Assembly (NCBI GenBank): GCA_031549195.1
Contig: JAVBQF010000001.1
Location: 62,001-126,000 of the forward strand
Length of the DNA: 64,000 bases
Direction: 5' to 3'
DNA from: JAVBQF01 sp031549195
GTDB lineage: Bacteria > Bacillota_I > Bacilli_A > RF39 > UBA660
Part shown: piece by piece, positions 15,462-24,152 of the stretch
How the letters are laid out: each line of letters opens with the position of its first letter
How positions within the stretch are numbered: position 1 is the first letter of the stretch
Program-made: the position numbers and the translations under genes
Notes under the pieces: model-generated
The model's input: the letters and a program-made list of their open reading frames with translations, nothing else
Databases searched by the model: none
Told to the model about the DNA's origin: nothing

Positions 15462-17384
15462 CTACACATCTAAATTCTGCACAAATTTTGCGTTTTTTTC
15501 AATAAAATCTCTTCTTGGCTCTACTTCTTCGCCCATTAATTCTGAAAGAACTTGGTCTGCTAACATTGCATCATCTATAGTTATTCTAAGTAGTGTTCTA
15601 TTTTCTATATTCATTGTTGTTTCCCATAATTGTTCAGCATCCATTTCTCCTAACCCTTTATATCTTTGAATACCAACTTTTGCTCCTTCAGGAATTGTTT
15701 TCATATATTCATCTTTCTCTTCCTCAGAGTAAACATATTTTAAGTTTTTATTATACTCTACTCTATATAAAGGCGGTTGAGCAGCGTAAATATATCCCCC
15801 TTCAACCAGTTGCCTAAAATAACGATAAAAGAAGGTTAATAGTAGTATTCTGATGTGTGATCCATCAACATCCGCATCAGTCATTATAATTATTTTATGA
15901 TATCTTAGTTTTGAAATATCAAACTCTTCTCCAATACCTGTCCCAAATGCCGTAATCATAGATCTAATTTCATTATTCGCAAAAATTCTATCTAATCTAG
16001 CCTTTTCAACATTTAATATTTTACCTCTCAAAGGAAGAATGGCTTGTGTCTTGCTGTCTCTTCCAGATTTTGCAGAACCGCCAGCGGAATCTCCTTCGAC
16101 TATATATATTTCTGAAATACTTGCATCCTTTGAAGAACAATCAGCTAACTTCCCTGGTAAACTAGATATTTCAAGAGCGCTTTTCCTTCTTGTTAGCTCT
16201 CTTGCCCTTTTTGCTGCTATTCTTGCCCTTGTTGCAGTCATTGTTTTCTCTACAATTATTTTTGCCTCATCAGGATTTTCCATTAAAAATCTTTCGAAGC
16301 CTTCCGAAAAAATCTTATCTGCAATGCTTCTAACTTCTGCATTTCCTAATTTTGTCTTTGTTTGACCTTCAAATTGTGGGTTTGGATGTTTTATAGATAC
16401 TATCATTGTAATACCTTCTCTAACATCTTCTCCAGATAAAGGCTCATCGTTATCTTTTAAGAACTTAGCATTTAATGCATACTTATTTAAAATTCTTGTA
16501 AGTGCCCTCCTAACTCCATCTTCATGTGTACCACCTTCTGGTGTTGTAATATTATTTACAAATGAGTAAAGGCTTGAATTGTAGGTTTCGTTATATTGAA
16601 ACGCAACTTCTAAAGATATATCATCTTCAATACCCGATATATCAATAATTGTAGAATGAATAGGCGCTTTACTTTTGTTTAGCATCTGAACATATTCAGT
16701 AATTCCACCTTCATAGATGAATGAGTCTTTTTTATCAACTTCTCTTTCATCATATAAATCTATTTTCAATCCTTTATTTAAAAAAGCTAATTCTTTCAAT
16801 CTATTTTTCAATATGTCATAGCTAAATTCTTGTGTTTCTGTAAATATTTCTGGATCTGGTTTAAATGTTACTGTTGTTCCTGTTCTATCTTCTGAACATT
16901 TATCAATAATCGACAAATCTCCTGCTGGATGTCCGCCATTTTCAAATCTTTGATTATATACATTTCCGTTTCTATATACTTTTACATCTAACCATTCACT
17001 TAAGGCGTTTACTACTGATGCTCCAACACCATGCAGCCCTCCAGATACTTTATATCCGCCACCCCCAAATTTACCACCAGCATGCAATACTGTATAGATT
17101 GTTTCAACTGTTGATTTTCCTGTTTTAGGGTGTATTTCAACTGGAATACCTCTTCCATTGTCTTTAACAGTTACTGAATTGTTAGATTCAATTATTACCT
17201 CTATATTTGTGGCATATCCTGCTAGTGCTTCATCTATTGAGTTATCTACAATTTCCCATACTAAATGATGCAGTCCTCTTTCACTCGTTGTACCAATGTA
17301 CATTCCAGGCCTTTTTCTTACTGCCTCTAACCCTTCTAAAACTTGAATTGATGATGAATCATAATTTGTTTCGTTATTTACCAT
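15462..17384 (-). CDS. gyrB: DNA gyrase subunit B
   Basis: ATPase subunit of gyrase, 640 residues. The GHKL ATP-binding fold is clear: VWEIVDNSIDEALAG with the catalytic Glu, NGRGIPV and GLHGVGASVVNALS. The Toprim metal-binding domain has EGDSAGGSAKSGRD and MTDADVDGSHIRIL. The tail PLYRVE...QRYKGLGEMDAEQLW is typical. The frame is open to a GTG at 17396, but that lies within the ribosome binding site AAAGGTGG. The ATG at 17384 is therefore the start, and it overlaps the recF end by 11 bases. Confidence 0.97.
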   Translation of the reverse strand: MVNNETNYDSSSIQVLEGLEAVRKRPGMYIGTTSERGLHHLVWEIVDNSIDEALAGYATNIEVIIESNNSVTVKDNGRGIPVEIHPKTGKSTVETIYTVLHAGGKFGGGGYKVSGGLHGVGASVVNALSEWLDVKVYRNGNVYNQRFENGGHPAGDLSIIDKCSEDRTGTTVTFKPDPEIFTETQEFSYDILKNRLKELAFLNKGLKIDLYDEREVDKKDSFIYEGGITEYVQMLNKSKAPIHSTIIDISGIEDDISLEVAFQYNETYNSSLYSFVNNITTPEGGTHEDGVRRALTRILNKYALNAKFLKDNDEPLSGEDVREGITMIVSIKHPNPQFEGQTKTKLGNAEVRSIADKIFSEGFERFLMENPDEAKIIVEKTMTATRARIAAKRARELTRRKSALEISSLPGKLADCSSKDASISEIYIVEGDSAGGSAKSGRDSKTQAILPLRGKILNVEKARLDRIFANNEIRSMITAFGTGIGEEFDISKLRYHKIIIMTDADVDGSHIRILLLTFFYRYFRQLVEGGYIYAAQPPLYRVEYNKNLKYVYSEEEKDEYMKTIPEGAKVGIQRYKGLGEMDAEQLWETTMNIENRTLLRITIDDAMLADQVLSELMGEEVEPRRDFIEKNAKFVQNLDV

Positions 17385-18504
17385 TGTCTTTTCCACCTTT
17401 TTCTATTATTTTTCCTTGAGATACCTCAAAAATTTTAGCTTTTTCTATTAATCTCTTACTAATTCCTGTTGTATCGTTTGCTGTTATTACAACCTGAATA
17501 TCCCTATTAATGTAATCAACAACTTTGTTTCTGTTCTTTCTGTCTAATTCACTAAATATGTCATCTAACAAGACAATTGGCTTTGTCCCAGTTATTTCCT
17601 CAAATATAGAAATTTCTGACAATTTTAGTGCAATAATAGCTAGCTTTTGTTGCCCTTGTGATCCGAACAACTTTATGTCCTCTTCACCTATCATAAACTT
17701 TAAATCATCACGATGTGGCCCATATAAAGTCATTCCATTTTCAATTTCTTTTCTTAAATATTTATTATATTTATCTTTAATATTTCTCTCAATCGTATCA
17801 TTATCAAACTCTTCAAATTCAATGTTGTTTTCATATACTACTCTTAGATTATCAATGCCAGAAATATCTTTATATATTGAAGTTATCTTACTATTTATTT
17901 CTTTAATAAAATTATATCTTTCTTGATATATTGCTATTTCTCTTTCAATTAAATTTTCAGTAAGACTATCTAAATACCTTTTATCACTAGTGCTTGCCTT
18001 AAAAAGTAATTTTAAATAATCGTTCCTTATTTTTAATATTTTATTAAATTCATTATATTTTTTGATGTAATTTTTAGAAATTTGGCTAAGTTCAATATTT
18101 AAAAAGTTTCTTCTCTCTTGTGGAGATCCTTTAATTATTTCCATATCTTCTGGGGATATTAAAATAACATTCAAGTTTGTAATATAGTCTGAAATCCTTT
18201 TTATTTCATTATCATTAATAAATACTTTTTTTCTGTCTTTTGATAATTCCAATGACATATTTCTAAAATAATTATCTATTCTTAATTCTCCCTTTATTTT
18301 AGAATGCTCATTATCTAAATGAATTAAATTAGAATCTGTTGTTGTACGGTAAGACTTTGTTATTCCCAACACATATATACTTTCTAATATATTTGTCTTC
18401 CCTTGGGCATTATTTCCAATAAAAATATTGATATTCGAAGATAAGTTAACCGAAATTTTTCTGTAATTTCTAAAATTTACAAGGCTGATTTTTCTTAATA
18501 TCAC
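17374..18504 (-). CDS. recF: DNA replication and repair protein RecF
   Basis: SMC-like ATPase that with RecO and RecR helps RecA load at stalled forks. Walker A is GNNAQGKTN near residue 31, the signature is FGSQGQQKLAIIALKL, and Walker B is IVLLDDIFSELD. Length 376 fits the family (about 370). It starts with GTG at 18504, preceded by AAGGG. The usual upstream partner yaaA (an S4-domain protein) is missing, and the space between recF and dnaN is filled by coat-like and comK-like genes. Confidence 0.96.
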   Translation of the reverse strand: MILRKISLVNFRNYRKISVNLSSNINIFIGNNAQGKTNILESIYVLGITKSYRTTTDSNLIHLDNEHSKIKGELRIDNYFRNMSLELSKDRKKVFINDNEIKRISDYITNLNVILISPEDMEIIKGSPQERRNFLNIELSQISKNYIKKYNEFNKILKIRNDYLKLLFKASTSDKRYLDSLTENLIEREIAIYQERYNFIKEINSKITSIYKDISGIDNLRVVYENNIEFEEFDNDTIERNIKDKYNKYLRKEIENGMTLYGPHRDDLKFMIGEEDIKLFGSQGQQKLAIIALKLSEISIFEEITGTKPIVLLDDIFSELDRKNRNKVVDYINRDIQVVITANDTTGISKRLIEKAKIFEVSQGKIIEKGGKDNGK

Positions 18505-18679
18505 TTTATACCCTTAAAATCGCTCATTTTAAACACCTTATCCCTATATCAATAGTCCTATACATACATATATATTATAACACAAAAGAAGTAAATACCA
18601 AAGAAAATAGTGTAGAAAAGAGCTTTTTGAATAAATTTTTAAATTGTTTACCATAATAAAGAATGAAAGGAGAATTAAA

Positions 18680-18883
18680 ATGAATAAACCCCCTGTGATG
18701 ATATCTACAAAAGACAGTATGTATGTAGGTGATATTCTTAATGTAACCGCTGCTTTTATTAAAAAGTTCAGACATTATGATAACGAAATTCAAGATAATA
18801 AAATTAAACAATTAGTTTTAACAATTACAAGTACATTGAAGGGTCAATATACAAAATTAATGGAGGTACTGAAAAGTGAATAG
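18680..18883 (+). CDS. Small protein, first gene of a coat-F-like pair
   Basis: A 67-residue helical protein (MNKPPVMISTKDSMYVGDIL...), possibly a spore-coat-associated partner. Its pattern of a short STKD start, then YVGDILN and helices with KKFRHYDNEI, resembles small Clostridia/Bacilli proteins encoded beside Coat F genes. That is a memory-based judgement and the family name is uncertain. ATG at 18680 with AAAGGAG upstream; the frame is open further to 18644 but without a ribosome binding site. It overlaps the next gene by eight bases, so they are co-translated. It is oriented against replication and against its neighbours. Confidence 0.65.
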   Translation: MNKPPVMISTKDSMYVGDILNVTAAFIKKFRHYDNEIQDNKIKQLVLTITSTLKGQYTKLMEVLKSE

Positions 18884-19193
18884 CAAGGTTCAAAATACTA
18901 AACAAACTGTATTACCAGGCGAGAACAGTTTTAATGATGAAGACATACTACAAGACGTTATGACTAGTTTAAAGCATTTATCTACACAATATGGTCTATT
19001 GATGCAAGAGGCTAGTAACGAAAAACTAGCTCAACATGTTGAAACTCTATCAAAAGATGTTGGAAAAATGGCAAGAGATAGCTTTAATTTAATGTTTGAA
19101 ATGGGTTGGTATTGTCTTGAAAAGCAAGAATTACAAAAGCTAAATGAAGAATATAATAAGTTTTTAGAAAAAGAAAAGCAACTAATAAATTAA
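18876..19193 (+). CDS. Spore coat protein F-like (Coat_F family)
   Basis: A 105-residue helical-bundle protein resembling CotF-type coat proteins. After a short disordered start it shows DEDILQDVMTSLKHLSTQYG, then EASNEKLAQHVETL, then a second helix ending FNLMFEMGWYCLEK. This is the usual Coat_F layout of D.L...KH....Y...EA.....L and a GWY near the end. The start is GTG at 18876, nine bases after TGGAGGT inside the preceding gene. Its presence implies sporulation-specific expression. A shared bidirectional terminator ends it against the comK-like gene. Confidence 0.8.
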   Translation: MNSKVQNTKQTVLPGENSFNDEDILQDVMTSLKHLSTQYGLLMQEASNEKLAQHVETLSKDVGKMARDSFNLMFEMGWYCLEKQELQKLNEEYNKFLEKEKQLIN

Positions 19194-19204
19194 AATTAGT
19201 TGCT
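19177..19204. terminator. Bidirectional terminator between the coat-like and comK-like genes
   Basis: AGCAACTAAT and ATTAGTTGCT form a ten-pair stem with T-runs on both sides (TTTTTTC to the right; TTTTCTTTTT on the minus strand). The hairpin covers the last codons of both convergent genes. Confidence 0.85.
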
Positions 19205-19663
19205 TTTTTCTTTCTTTATTTTATTCATTCTATTTCTTACAATAGATTCCAATTTAAAAGATCTATATATTTGATTATCAAAAGATAGTTTTGATATATC
19301 AATAATTACTTCTTCTCCGTTGATAAACAGGATTTTTGTTTTATTTCCTATCTTTTCTGATTTTTTAATACTATTCATATTTATCCATATACAATCATCT
19401 AATAGCGATGACTTTGTTGGAAAAAATATTATATTTTCACTTTCTTCAACCAAAATTGGTATTTTATAACTGCAATCCAACAACTTCTTTGCTGCTTTTA
19501 ATCTACCATTATAAGTACTTCCATAATATTGACAACTCTCATCCATTATATCATAAGCTTTTTTACTTATAACATACTCCCCTTCTCTTTCTATAATCTT
19601 TGTCTCATAACAATTGATTGGCATTACTGCTAGCGTGTCTTCATTAATTTCATAACTTTCCAT
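19196..19663 (-). CDS. comK: ComK-like competence transcription factor
   Basis: ComK is the master activator of DNA-uptake genes in B. subtilis. This 155-residue protein follows it nearly end to end: ESYEINEDTLAVMP at the N-terminus, CQYYGSTYNGRLKAAK in place of CRFFGSSYAGRK, KIPILVEESENIIFFPTKSS in place of KPPIMVDPSNQIFLFPTLSS, and SFDNQIYRSFKLES in place of SFENQVYRTAWLRT. The protein stops where B. subtilis ComK continues into the tail with FMLYPK, which MecA recognises for ClpCP degradation, so that tail is absent. GGGGGAT precedes the ATG. The location between dnaN and recF is unusual. Homology is strong by pattern; function in competence is inferred. Confidence 0.85.
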   Translation of the reverse strand: MESYEINEDTLAVMPINCYETKIIEREGEYVISKKAYDIMDESCQYYGSTYNGRLKAAKKLLDCSYKIPILVEESENIIFFPTKSSLLDDCIWINMNSIKKSEKIGNKTKILFINGEEVIIDISKLSFDNQIYRSFKLESIVRNRMNKIKKEKSN

Positions 19664-19747
19664 AATTATCCCCCTTTGAAAATTATGAAGTTATAATATC
19701 AAATTTTTTTATCGAAATTTGTCTAATTTTGTCATATAAAGTATTTT

Positions 19748-20878
19748 TTAGTATGTTCTTATTGGTAAAACTAATTGAATTAAAGAATCATCGTTAATAT
19801 TTTTTACAATTATAGGTTTAATTTCCCCTACAAAAGATAATTCAATCTCGTCTGTAGATAATGCATTTAATGCTTCCATCATGTATTTTGCACTGAATGA
19901 TATTTGAATTTCCTCTTCATTATTTTTTTCAACATTCATTTGCATCTCTGCTTTTCCTTTTTCATTTGATACTGATTTAACTGTTAGTATACTTTTAATA
20001 GTATTTAAAGATACTATATTTTTTTCTTTATCACTTGTTAAAATACTAGCTTGCTCTATAACACTATGCAACTTAGATAAAGAAGCATTTACTTTCAAAA
20101 TTGATTCATCTGGTATTAAACTTGAAGTATTTGGGTAATTACCACTAATAAGTCTTGATTGAAATAGTAAATTTGCTGTTTTAAATAATATTTTATTACT
20201 AAATATATGTAATTCAACAACTTCTTCTGCTTCTCCTAATATTCTACTAAATTCAATAATATTTTTACTTGGTATAACAATATTGTAGCTTTCCTCTACT
20301 ATTTTATTTAAATTTATTATCTTTCTTGCCAGCCTATATGAATCTGTTGCATTACATTCCATAATATTTCCATTAATTTTAAAGTTAATTCCCGTAAGTA
20401 CTGGACGTGATTCGTCGTTTGAAGTTGCAAAAGCTGTTTGTTTAACAATATTTAATAAAGCTTTACTATCTATTGAAACGTAGTTTTCACTTTCTTCTAG
20501 GGAAATATTTGGATATTCTTCTTTGTTAATAACATTTAAATCGTATCTTATTTTATTATCATCTGTGTGTATTAATACTTTTAAATCATCAATAACTTCG
20601 ATATTAAGATATTCATCTGGTATTATTCTAACAATATCAAAAATTTCTTTTCCTTGGATAATAATAATACCTTCTTTTTCCACATTTATATTTTCTTCTT
20701 TTATTTCTGTATAATGTTGAATTGTAATATCATTATTAGATGCTGTTAAAGTTAATCCTGTTTTAGATAAATCAAATTTAATTCCTGATAATATTGGTAT
20801 TAAATTTTTAGTAGCAATTGCTTTTGATACTTTGTTAATACTTTCAAATAATAAATTTCTTTTAATTCTTAATTTCAT
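19748..20878 (-). CDS. dnaN: DNA polymerase III beta subunit (sliding clamp)
   Basis: Ring-shaped clamp that tethers polymerase III to DNA, 376 residues (378 in B. subtilis). Recognisable segments are MKLRIKRNLLFESINKVSKA, PILSGIKFDL, IISGNYPNTSSLIP (family motif SG.YP....LIP), and the terminal LIQLVLPIRTY. The three clamp domains are spread evenly. AAGAAGGAA precedes the ATG at 20878. It follows dnaA with a 134-base gap that contains a DnaA box. Confidence 0.97.
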   Translation of the reverse strand: MKLRIKRNLLFESINKVSKAIATKNLIPILSGIKFDLSKTGLTLTASNNDITIQHYTEIKEENINVEKEGIIIIQGKEIFDIVRIIPDEYLNIEVIDDLKVLIHTDDNKIRYDLNVINKEEYPNISLEESENYVSIDSKALLNIVKQTAFATSNDESRPVLTGINFKINGNIMECNATDSYRLARKIINLNKIVEESYNIVIPSKNIIEFSRILGEAEEVVELHIFSNKILFKTANLLFQSRLISGNYPNTSSLIPDESILKVNASLSKLHSVIEQASILTSDKEKNIVSLNTIKSILTVKSVSNEKGKAEMQMNVEKNNEEEIQISFSAKYMMEALNALSTDEIELSFVGEIKPIIVKNINDDSLIQLVLPIRTY

Positions 20879-20930
20879 ATATATATTCCTTCTTTCTTTT
20901 TTATTATATTTTTATTATTAGAGTGAATAA

Positions 20931-20991
20931 TGTGGATAATTCACTTTTTTATTTATATATCAGCAAATTATTAAAATTTCAATGTTGATAA
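20931..20991 (-). promoter_or_regulatory. DnaA boxes in the dnaA-dnaN intergenic region
   Basis: TGTGGATAA (20931-20939) is the exact reverse complement of the DnaA consensus TTATCCACA. TGTTGATAA (20983-20991) is a one-mismatch copy. With the larger cluster on the other side of dnaA this gives the bipartite origin layout typical of Bacilli. Confidence 0.7.
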
Positions 20992-21012
20992 TGCTGTTAA
21001 CTATTCATTTTT

Positions 21013-22374
21013 TTAGTGGATATCTTTTTCTAACTTATCAAGTGTTGCTGCTAAATCTTTATTAATTTTTGATTCACGTTCTATTTTTTCACACGAATGC
21101 ATTACAGTTGAATGATCTTTCCCCCCAAATTCTATTCCTATTTTTGGAAATGATTCATCAGTTAATTTTCTACATAAATACATTGCTATTTGCCTAGGAA
21201 AGGCTAAATCAGCGTTCCTTTTTTTAGATTTCAAATCCTCTATTGATATTTTAAAATATTCTGCAACAATTTTTTGAATACGTCCAACATTGTTTTTTTC
21301 ACTAATTCCTTTATTTATATAGTCTTTCAAAGCTTCTATAGCAAGAGGTAAATCAATTTCTGCTCCCATTATTGTGGAATATGCTACAAGCCGCGTAACA
21401 GAACCCTCTAACAATCTTACATCACTTCCAAGATTAGATGCCATATAATCGATAACATCATCAGGAATCTCTTTATTAATGGCCTCACCTAAAATCCTCT
21501 TCTTTAAAATAGCAACTCTAAGTTCAAAATCTGGCGGATATATATTTACCGATAATCCCCAACTAAATCTTGTTCGCAATCTGTCTTCAAATATTTTTAA
21601 ATCCATTGGTGATCTGTCAGATGAAATAACAATTTGTTTTTGATCTCTCCATAAATCGTTAAAGGTATGGAAAAATTCTTTTTGAGTTTCTGTTGCTCCG
21701 CCTAGAAACTGGATATCATCTATTATTAAGACATCAATTTTCCTATATTTCTGTTTAAAAAAGTCTACATAACTAAAATTTGTACCATTTTCATCTCTTT
21801 GATTAATTCCAACAAAATCGTTTACAAATTGTTCGCTTGTTACATATAATACTCTTTTCTTTGAATTTTTTATTATATAATTACCAATCGCATGCATTAA
21901 ATGAGTTTTTCCTAATCCACTATTACCATATATAAACAGTGGATTATATGTTTTTCCGGGGTTTTCTGCAACAGCAAATGCTGCTGCCTGAGCAAATTTG
22001 TTACTTGTCCCTACTATAAATGTATCAAATGTATATCTTTGATTCAAATTTGAATCAATTGGTATATCATCATTATATATATTTTTGTTTTCTTCAACTT
22101 CGTGTTCCTTTTCAGCTATTTCAGTTATATCTTCTTTTAGCAGAAATTCGAGCTCTACATGCTCTCCTAATTCTGATAGAAATATTGTTGTTATTAAGTT
22201 TTTATAATTATTAGTAAGGTGATCTTTATGAATTGCGTAAGGTACAATTATTTTGGCACTGCTGTTTTCAAACTCATAAAGAACGGTTTCTTCAAACCAC
22301 GTTTGATAGGATAAAGAATTGATTTCTAGCTTGATTTTTTCTAAAATTTTGGTCCATAAAACGTTAGTATCCAT
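21013..22374 (-). CDS. dnaA: Chromosomal replication initiator protein
   Basis: Binds DnaA boxes and melts oriC. The 453-residue protein has domain I (LWTKILEKIKLEINSLSYQT, contact surface for helicase and regulators), a variable acidic linker, AAA+ domain III with Walker A YGNSGLGKTH and Walker B VLIIDDIQFLGG, and domain IV with the DNA-binding signature GGKDHSTVMHSCEKI. The frame is open upstream to 22404, but the ATG at 22374 follows AGGGGGTG and matches the family start. It sits at the origin, oriented away from rpmH. Confidence 0.97.
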   Translation of the reverse strand: MDTNVLWTKILEKIKLEINSLSYQTWFEETVLYEFENSSAKIIVPYAIHKDHLTNNYKNLITTIFLSELGEHVELEFLLKEDITEIAEKEHEVEENKNIYNDDIPIDSNLNQRYTFDTFIVGTSNKFAQAAAFAVAENPGKTYNPLFIYGNSGLGKTHLMHAIGNYIIKNSKKRVLYVTSEQFVNDFVGINQRDENGTNFSYVDFFKQKYRKIDVLIIDDIQFLGGATETQKEFFHTFNDLWRDQKQIVISSDRSPMDLKIFEDRLRTRFSWGLSVNIYPPDFELRVAILKKRILGEAINKEIPDDVIDYMASNLGSDVRLLEGSVTRLVAYSTIMGAEIDLPLAIEALKDYINKGISEKNNVGRIQKIVAEYFKISIEDLKSKKRNADLAFPRQIAMYLCRKLTDESFPKIGIEFGGKDHSTVMHSCEKIERESKINKDLAATLDKLEKDIH

Positions 22375-22404
22375 TTTATCATTCACCCCCTGACAAAACA
22401 CCAC

Positions 22405-22700
22405 TCAAAACTTACAATTATTTTAACTCGTTTGTGGAAAAAAAGAAAGTAAAAAAGTAGAAGTTTTTTTATTCACAGGTTATACACAGAATTATCAATA
22501 ACTTATACCTTTATTTTATAACCTCTTTTTAAGTTATCCACATTATACACAAATTTTAAGTAACACGATATATATATATTATTAACAACCCTGTTAATTA
22601 TGTTAATAACTTATGTTACTTAAACTTTATTCACAAGAATGTGATTAATTCATTGACAAACACCTATCTTTATTATTATAATAATGTAGATTTTAGTTTT
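22405..22700. other. oriC, origin of chromosome replication
   Basis: Between divergent dnaA and rpmH. DnaA boxes on the plus strand are TTATTCACA (22469), TTATACACA (22480), TTATCCACA (22534) directly abutting TTATACACA (22543), and TTATTCACA (22627). A weak inverted copy (TGTGGAAAA) lies at 22433. The segment at about 22552-22625 is extremely AT-rich (repeated TA, then TTAATTATGTTAATAAC) and is the likely unwinding element. Gene orientation switches here from minus to plus, as expected at an origin. Confidence 0.9.
22653..22682 (+). promoter_or_regulatory. Promoter of rpmH
   Basis: -35 TTGACA (22653-22658), an 18-base spacer and -10 TATAAT (22677-22682), both perfect consensus hexamers. The rpmH start codon is 31 bases downstream. 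Confidence 0.85.
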
Positions 22701-22713
22701 GGAGGTGGAATTA

Positions 22714-22833
22714 ATGAAAAGAACTTATCAACCAAATAATAGAAAAAAAGCTAAAAAACATGGTTTCTTTGCACGTATTAAATCTAAAGTGCTAAATAAT
22801 AGAAGACAAAAAGGGCGCAAGAAATTAGTATAA
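22714..22833 (+). CDS. rpmH: 50S ribosomal protein L34
   Basis: Component of the large ribosomal subunit, only 39 residues. It begins MKRTYQPNNRKKAKKHGFFA, the family signature, and ends RRQKGRKKLV. Compared with the usual 44 residues about five are missing in the middle, where other L34 proteins have MRTKGGRKVLAAR. GGAGGTGG precedes the ATG. It is the first gene right of oriC, as in nearly all Firmicutes. Confidence 0.96.
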   Translation: MKRTYQPNNRKKAKKHGFFARIKSKVLNNRRQKGRKKLV

Positions 22834-22837
22834 AAAT

Positions 22838-22862
22838 ACCACTGGCAAACGGTGGCTTTTTT
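22838..22862 (+). terminator. Hairpin with T-run between rpmH and rnpA
   Basis: CCACTGG and CGGTGG pair around a short loop and are followed by CTTTTTTG. The stem is short (six pairs with one wobble). It may be a partial terminator giving more rpmH than rnpA mRNA. Confidence 0.55.
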
Positions 22863-22892
22863 GTTTATAATTTTAATTAATAGGTGATTTTT

Positions 22893-23219
22893 ATGAAAAA
22901 AATAAATATTGTAAAAAACAATCGTGAATTTAACGATATAATTAAAACTGGTAGATATGCTAAAAGTAAAAGCTTAGTCATATATTATAAGGAAAATAAT
23001 TTAAATATTTATAGATTTGGCATTTCCGTTGGGACAAAAATTGGTAATGCAGTTATTAGAAACAGAATTAAAAGACAAATGAGAAATATTGTTGATATAT
23101 ACAAAAAAAACTACCAAATTGGTCGTGATTATATTATAATAGTTAGGAACAGCTATTTAGATTTAAATAGTGAAGATGCTAAGAATAATTTTATCGAGCT
23201 AATAAGTAAAATAAAATAA
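22893..23219 (+). CDS. rnpA: Ribonuclease P protein component
   Basis: Protein subunit of RNase P, which matures tRNA 5' ends. Typical RnpA elements in the 108 residues are FNDIIKTGRYAKSKSLVIYY, RFGISVGTKIGNAVIRNRIKR (RNR core) and YIIIVRN. The frame is open nine bases further upstream to a GTG within the ribosome binding site TAGGTGAT, so the ATG at 22893 is used. The rpmH-rnpA-yidC-jag order is universal in the phylum. Confidence 0.96.
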   Translation: MKKINIVKNNREFNDIIKTGRYAKSKSLVIYYKENNLNIYRFGISVGTKIGNAVIRNRIKRQMRNIVDIYKKNYQIGRDYIIIVRNSYLDLNSEDAKNNFIELISKIK

Positions 23220-23239
23220 TTTCTTATATGGGAGAAAAT

Positions 23240-24151
23240 ATGAAGAAAAACAAAATTAAAATATTGATAATAGTTATGTTGCTTTTGTTATCTGTAGGGT
23301 GTACAACGACTCTTAAAGACAAAGATAATAAAGTTGTTAAGAATCCAGAAACAGGACAAAATTTAACAAAAAATATACTTTGTAGACCAACAGATGAGGA
23401 AACAATAAAAATTTACAAAGAAAACGAAGTAAATATAAATGAATTAGTGGAGTGTGAAAAATTTACTATTACAACAGGTGGATATGAAGGACTATGGACA
23501 ACAATATTTGTTAAGCCATTAGCATTCTTTATTTTAACAATTGGAAACCTAGTTAAAAGCAATGGGTTAGCATTAATCCTTACAAGTCTATTTATAAGGT
23601 TAGTAGCATATCCAATAACAAAGAAAACCGCTATACAGTCTGAATTGATAAAGAAGGCAAAACCAGACCTAGATAGACTAGAAAAAAAATATAAAGACAA
23701 AACAGATCGTGATGCAATGATGAAAAAGTCACAAGAAATGACCGCTATATATAAAAAATATAATATAAATCCAGTATCTAGCTGCCTATATGCCGCTTTA
23801 CAATTACCTTTATTTATAGCGTTTTTAGAAGCAATAAATAGAGTTCCAGCTATATTTGAAGAAACCTTTGTTGGACTTCAACTTGGAACAACACCATCAG
23901 TTGGAATTCAAAACGGAAACTTTATTTATATAGCAATAATACTTTTAGTTGGTATTACTACATATTACTCGTTTAAAATGAATTCATCAGCAAATCCAGA
24001 TAATCCACAATCTCAAACAACATTTAAAATAATGTGTGGAATGATAATTGTAATGTCAGTATTTATGTCATCAGCACTTGGTATTTATTGGATTACAACA
24101 AATTTATTTACAATTGTTCAAAATTTGTTAGTTAAGAAGGAGAAGCTGTAA
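23240..24151 (+). CDS. yidC: Membrane protein insertase YidC/SpoIIIJ
   Basis: Inserts membrane proteins alone or with SecYEG. The 303-residue protein starts with a lipoprotein signal (KKNKIKILIIVMLLLLSVGC), with Cys as the lipidated residue. Five transmembrane segments follow. The groove Arg lies in the second, within LFIRLVAYPITKKTAIQSEL. The cytoplasmic hairpin contains KPDLDRLEKKYKDKTDRDAM. ATG at 23240 is chosen with GGGAGA upstream; the ATG at 23228 overlaps that site. A single YidC is seen, so whether it serves the sporulation role of SpoIIIJ is unknown. Confidence 0.95.
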   Translation: MKKNKIKILIIVMLLLLSVGCTTTLKDKDNKVVKNPETGQNLTKNILCRPTDEETIKIYKENEVNINELVECEKFTITTGGYEGLWTTIFVKPLAFFILTIGNLVKSNGLALILTSLFIRLVAYPITKKTAIQSELIKKAKPDLDRLEKKYKDKTDRDAMMKKSQEMTAIYKKYNINPVSSCLYAALQLPLFIAFLEAINRVPAIFEETFVGLQLGTTPSVGIQNGNFIYIAIILLVGITTYYSFKMNSSANPDNPQSQTTFKIMCGMIIVMSVFMSSALGIYWITTNLFTIVQNLLVKKEKL

Positions 24152-24152
24152 T

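Noticed and set aside
18575..18811. A minus-strand open frame opposite the coat-like gene.
   Set aside because: It has no ribosome binding site or family pattern and overlaps a gene with a good start; it is a shadow frame.
19664..19747. ComK binding boxes (AAAA-N5-TTTT) upstream of the comK-like gene.
   Set aside because: The region is so AT-rich that imperfect matches arise by chance, and none has the exact spacing.
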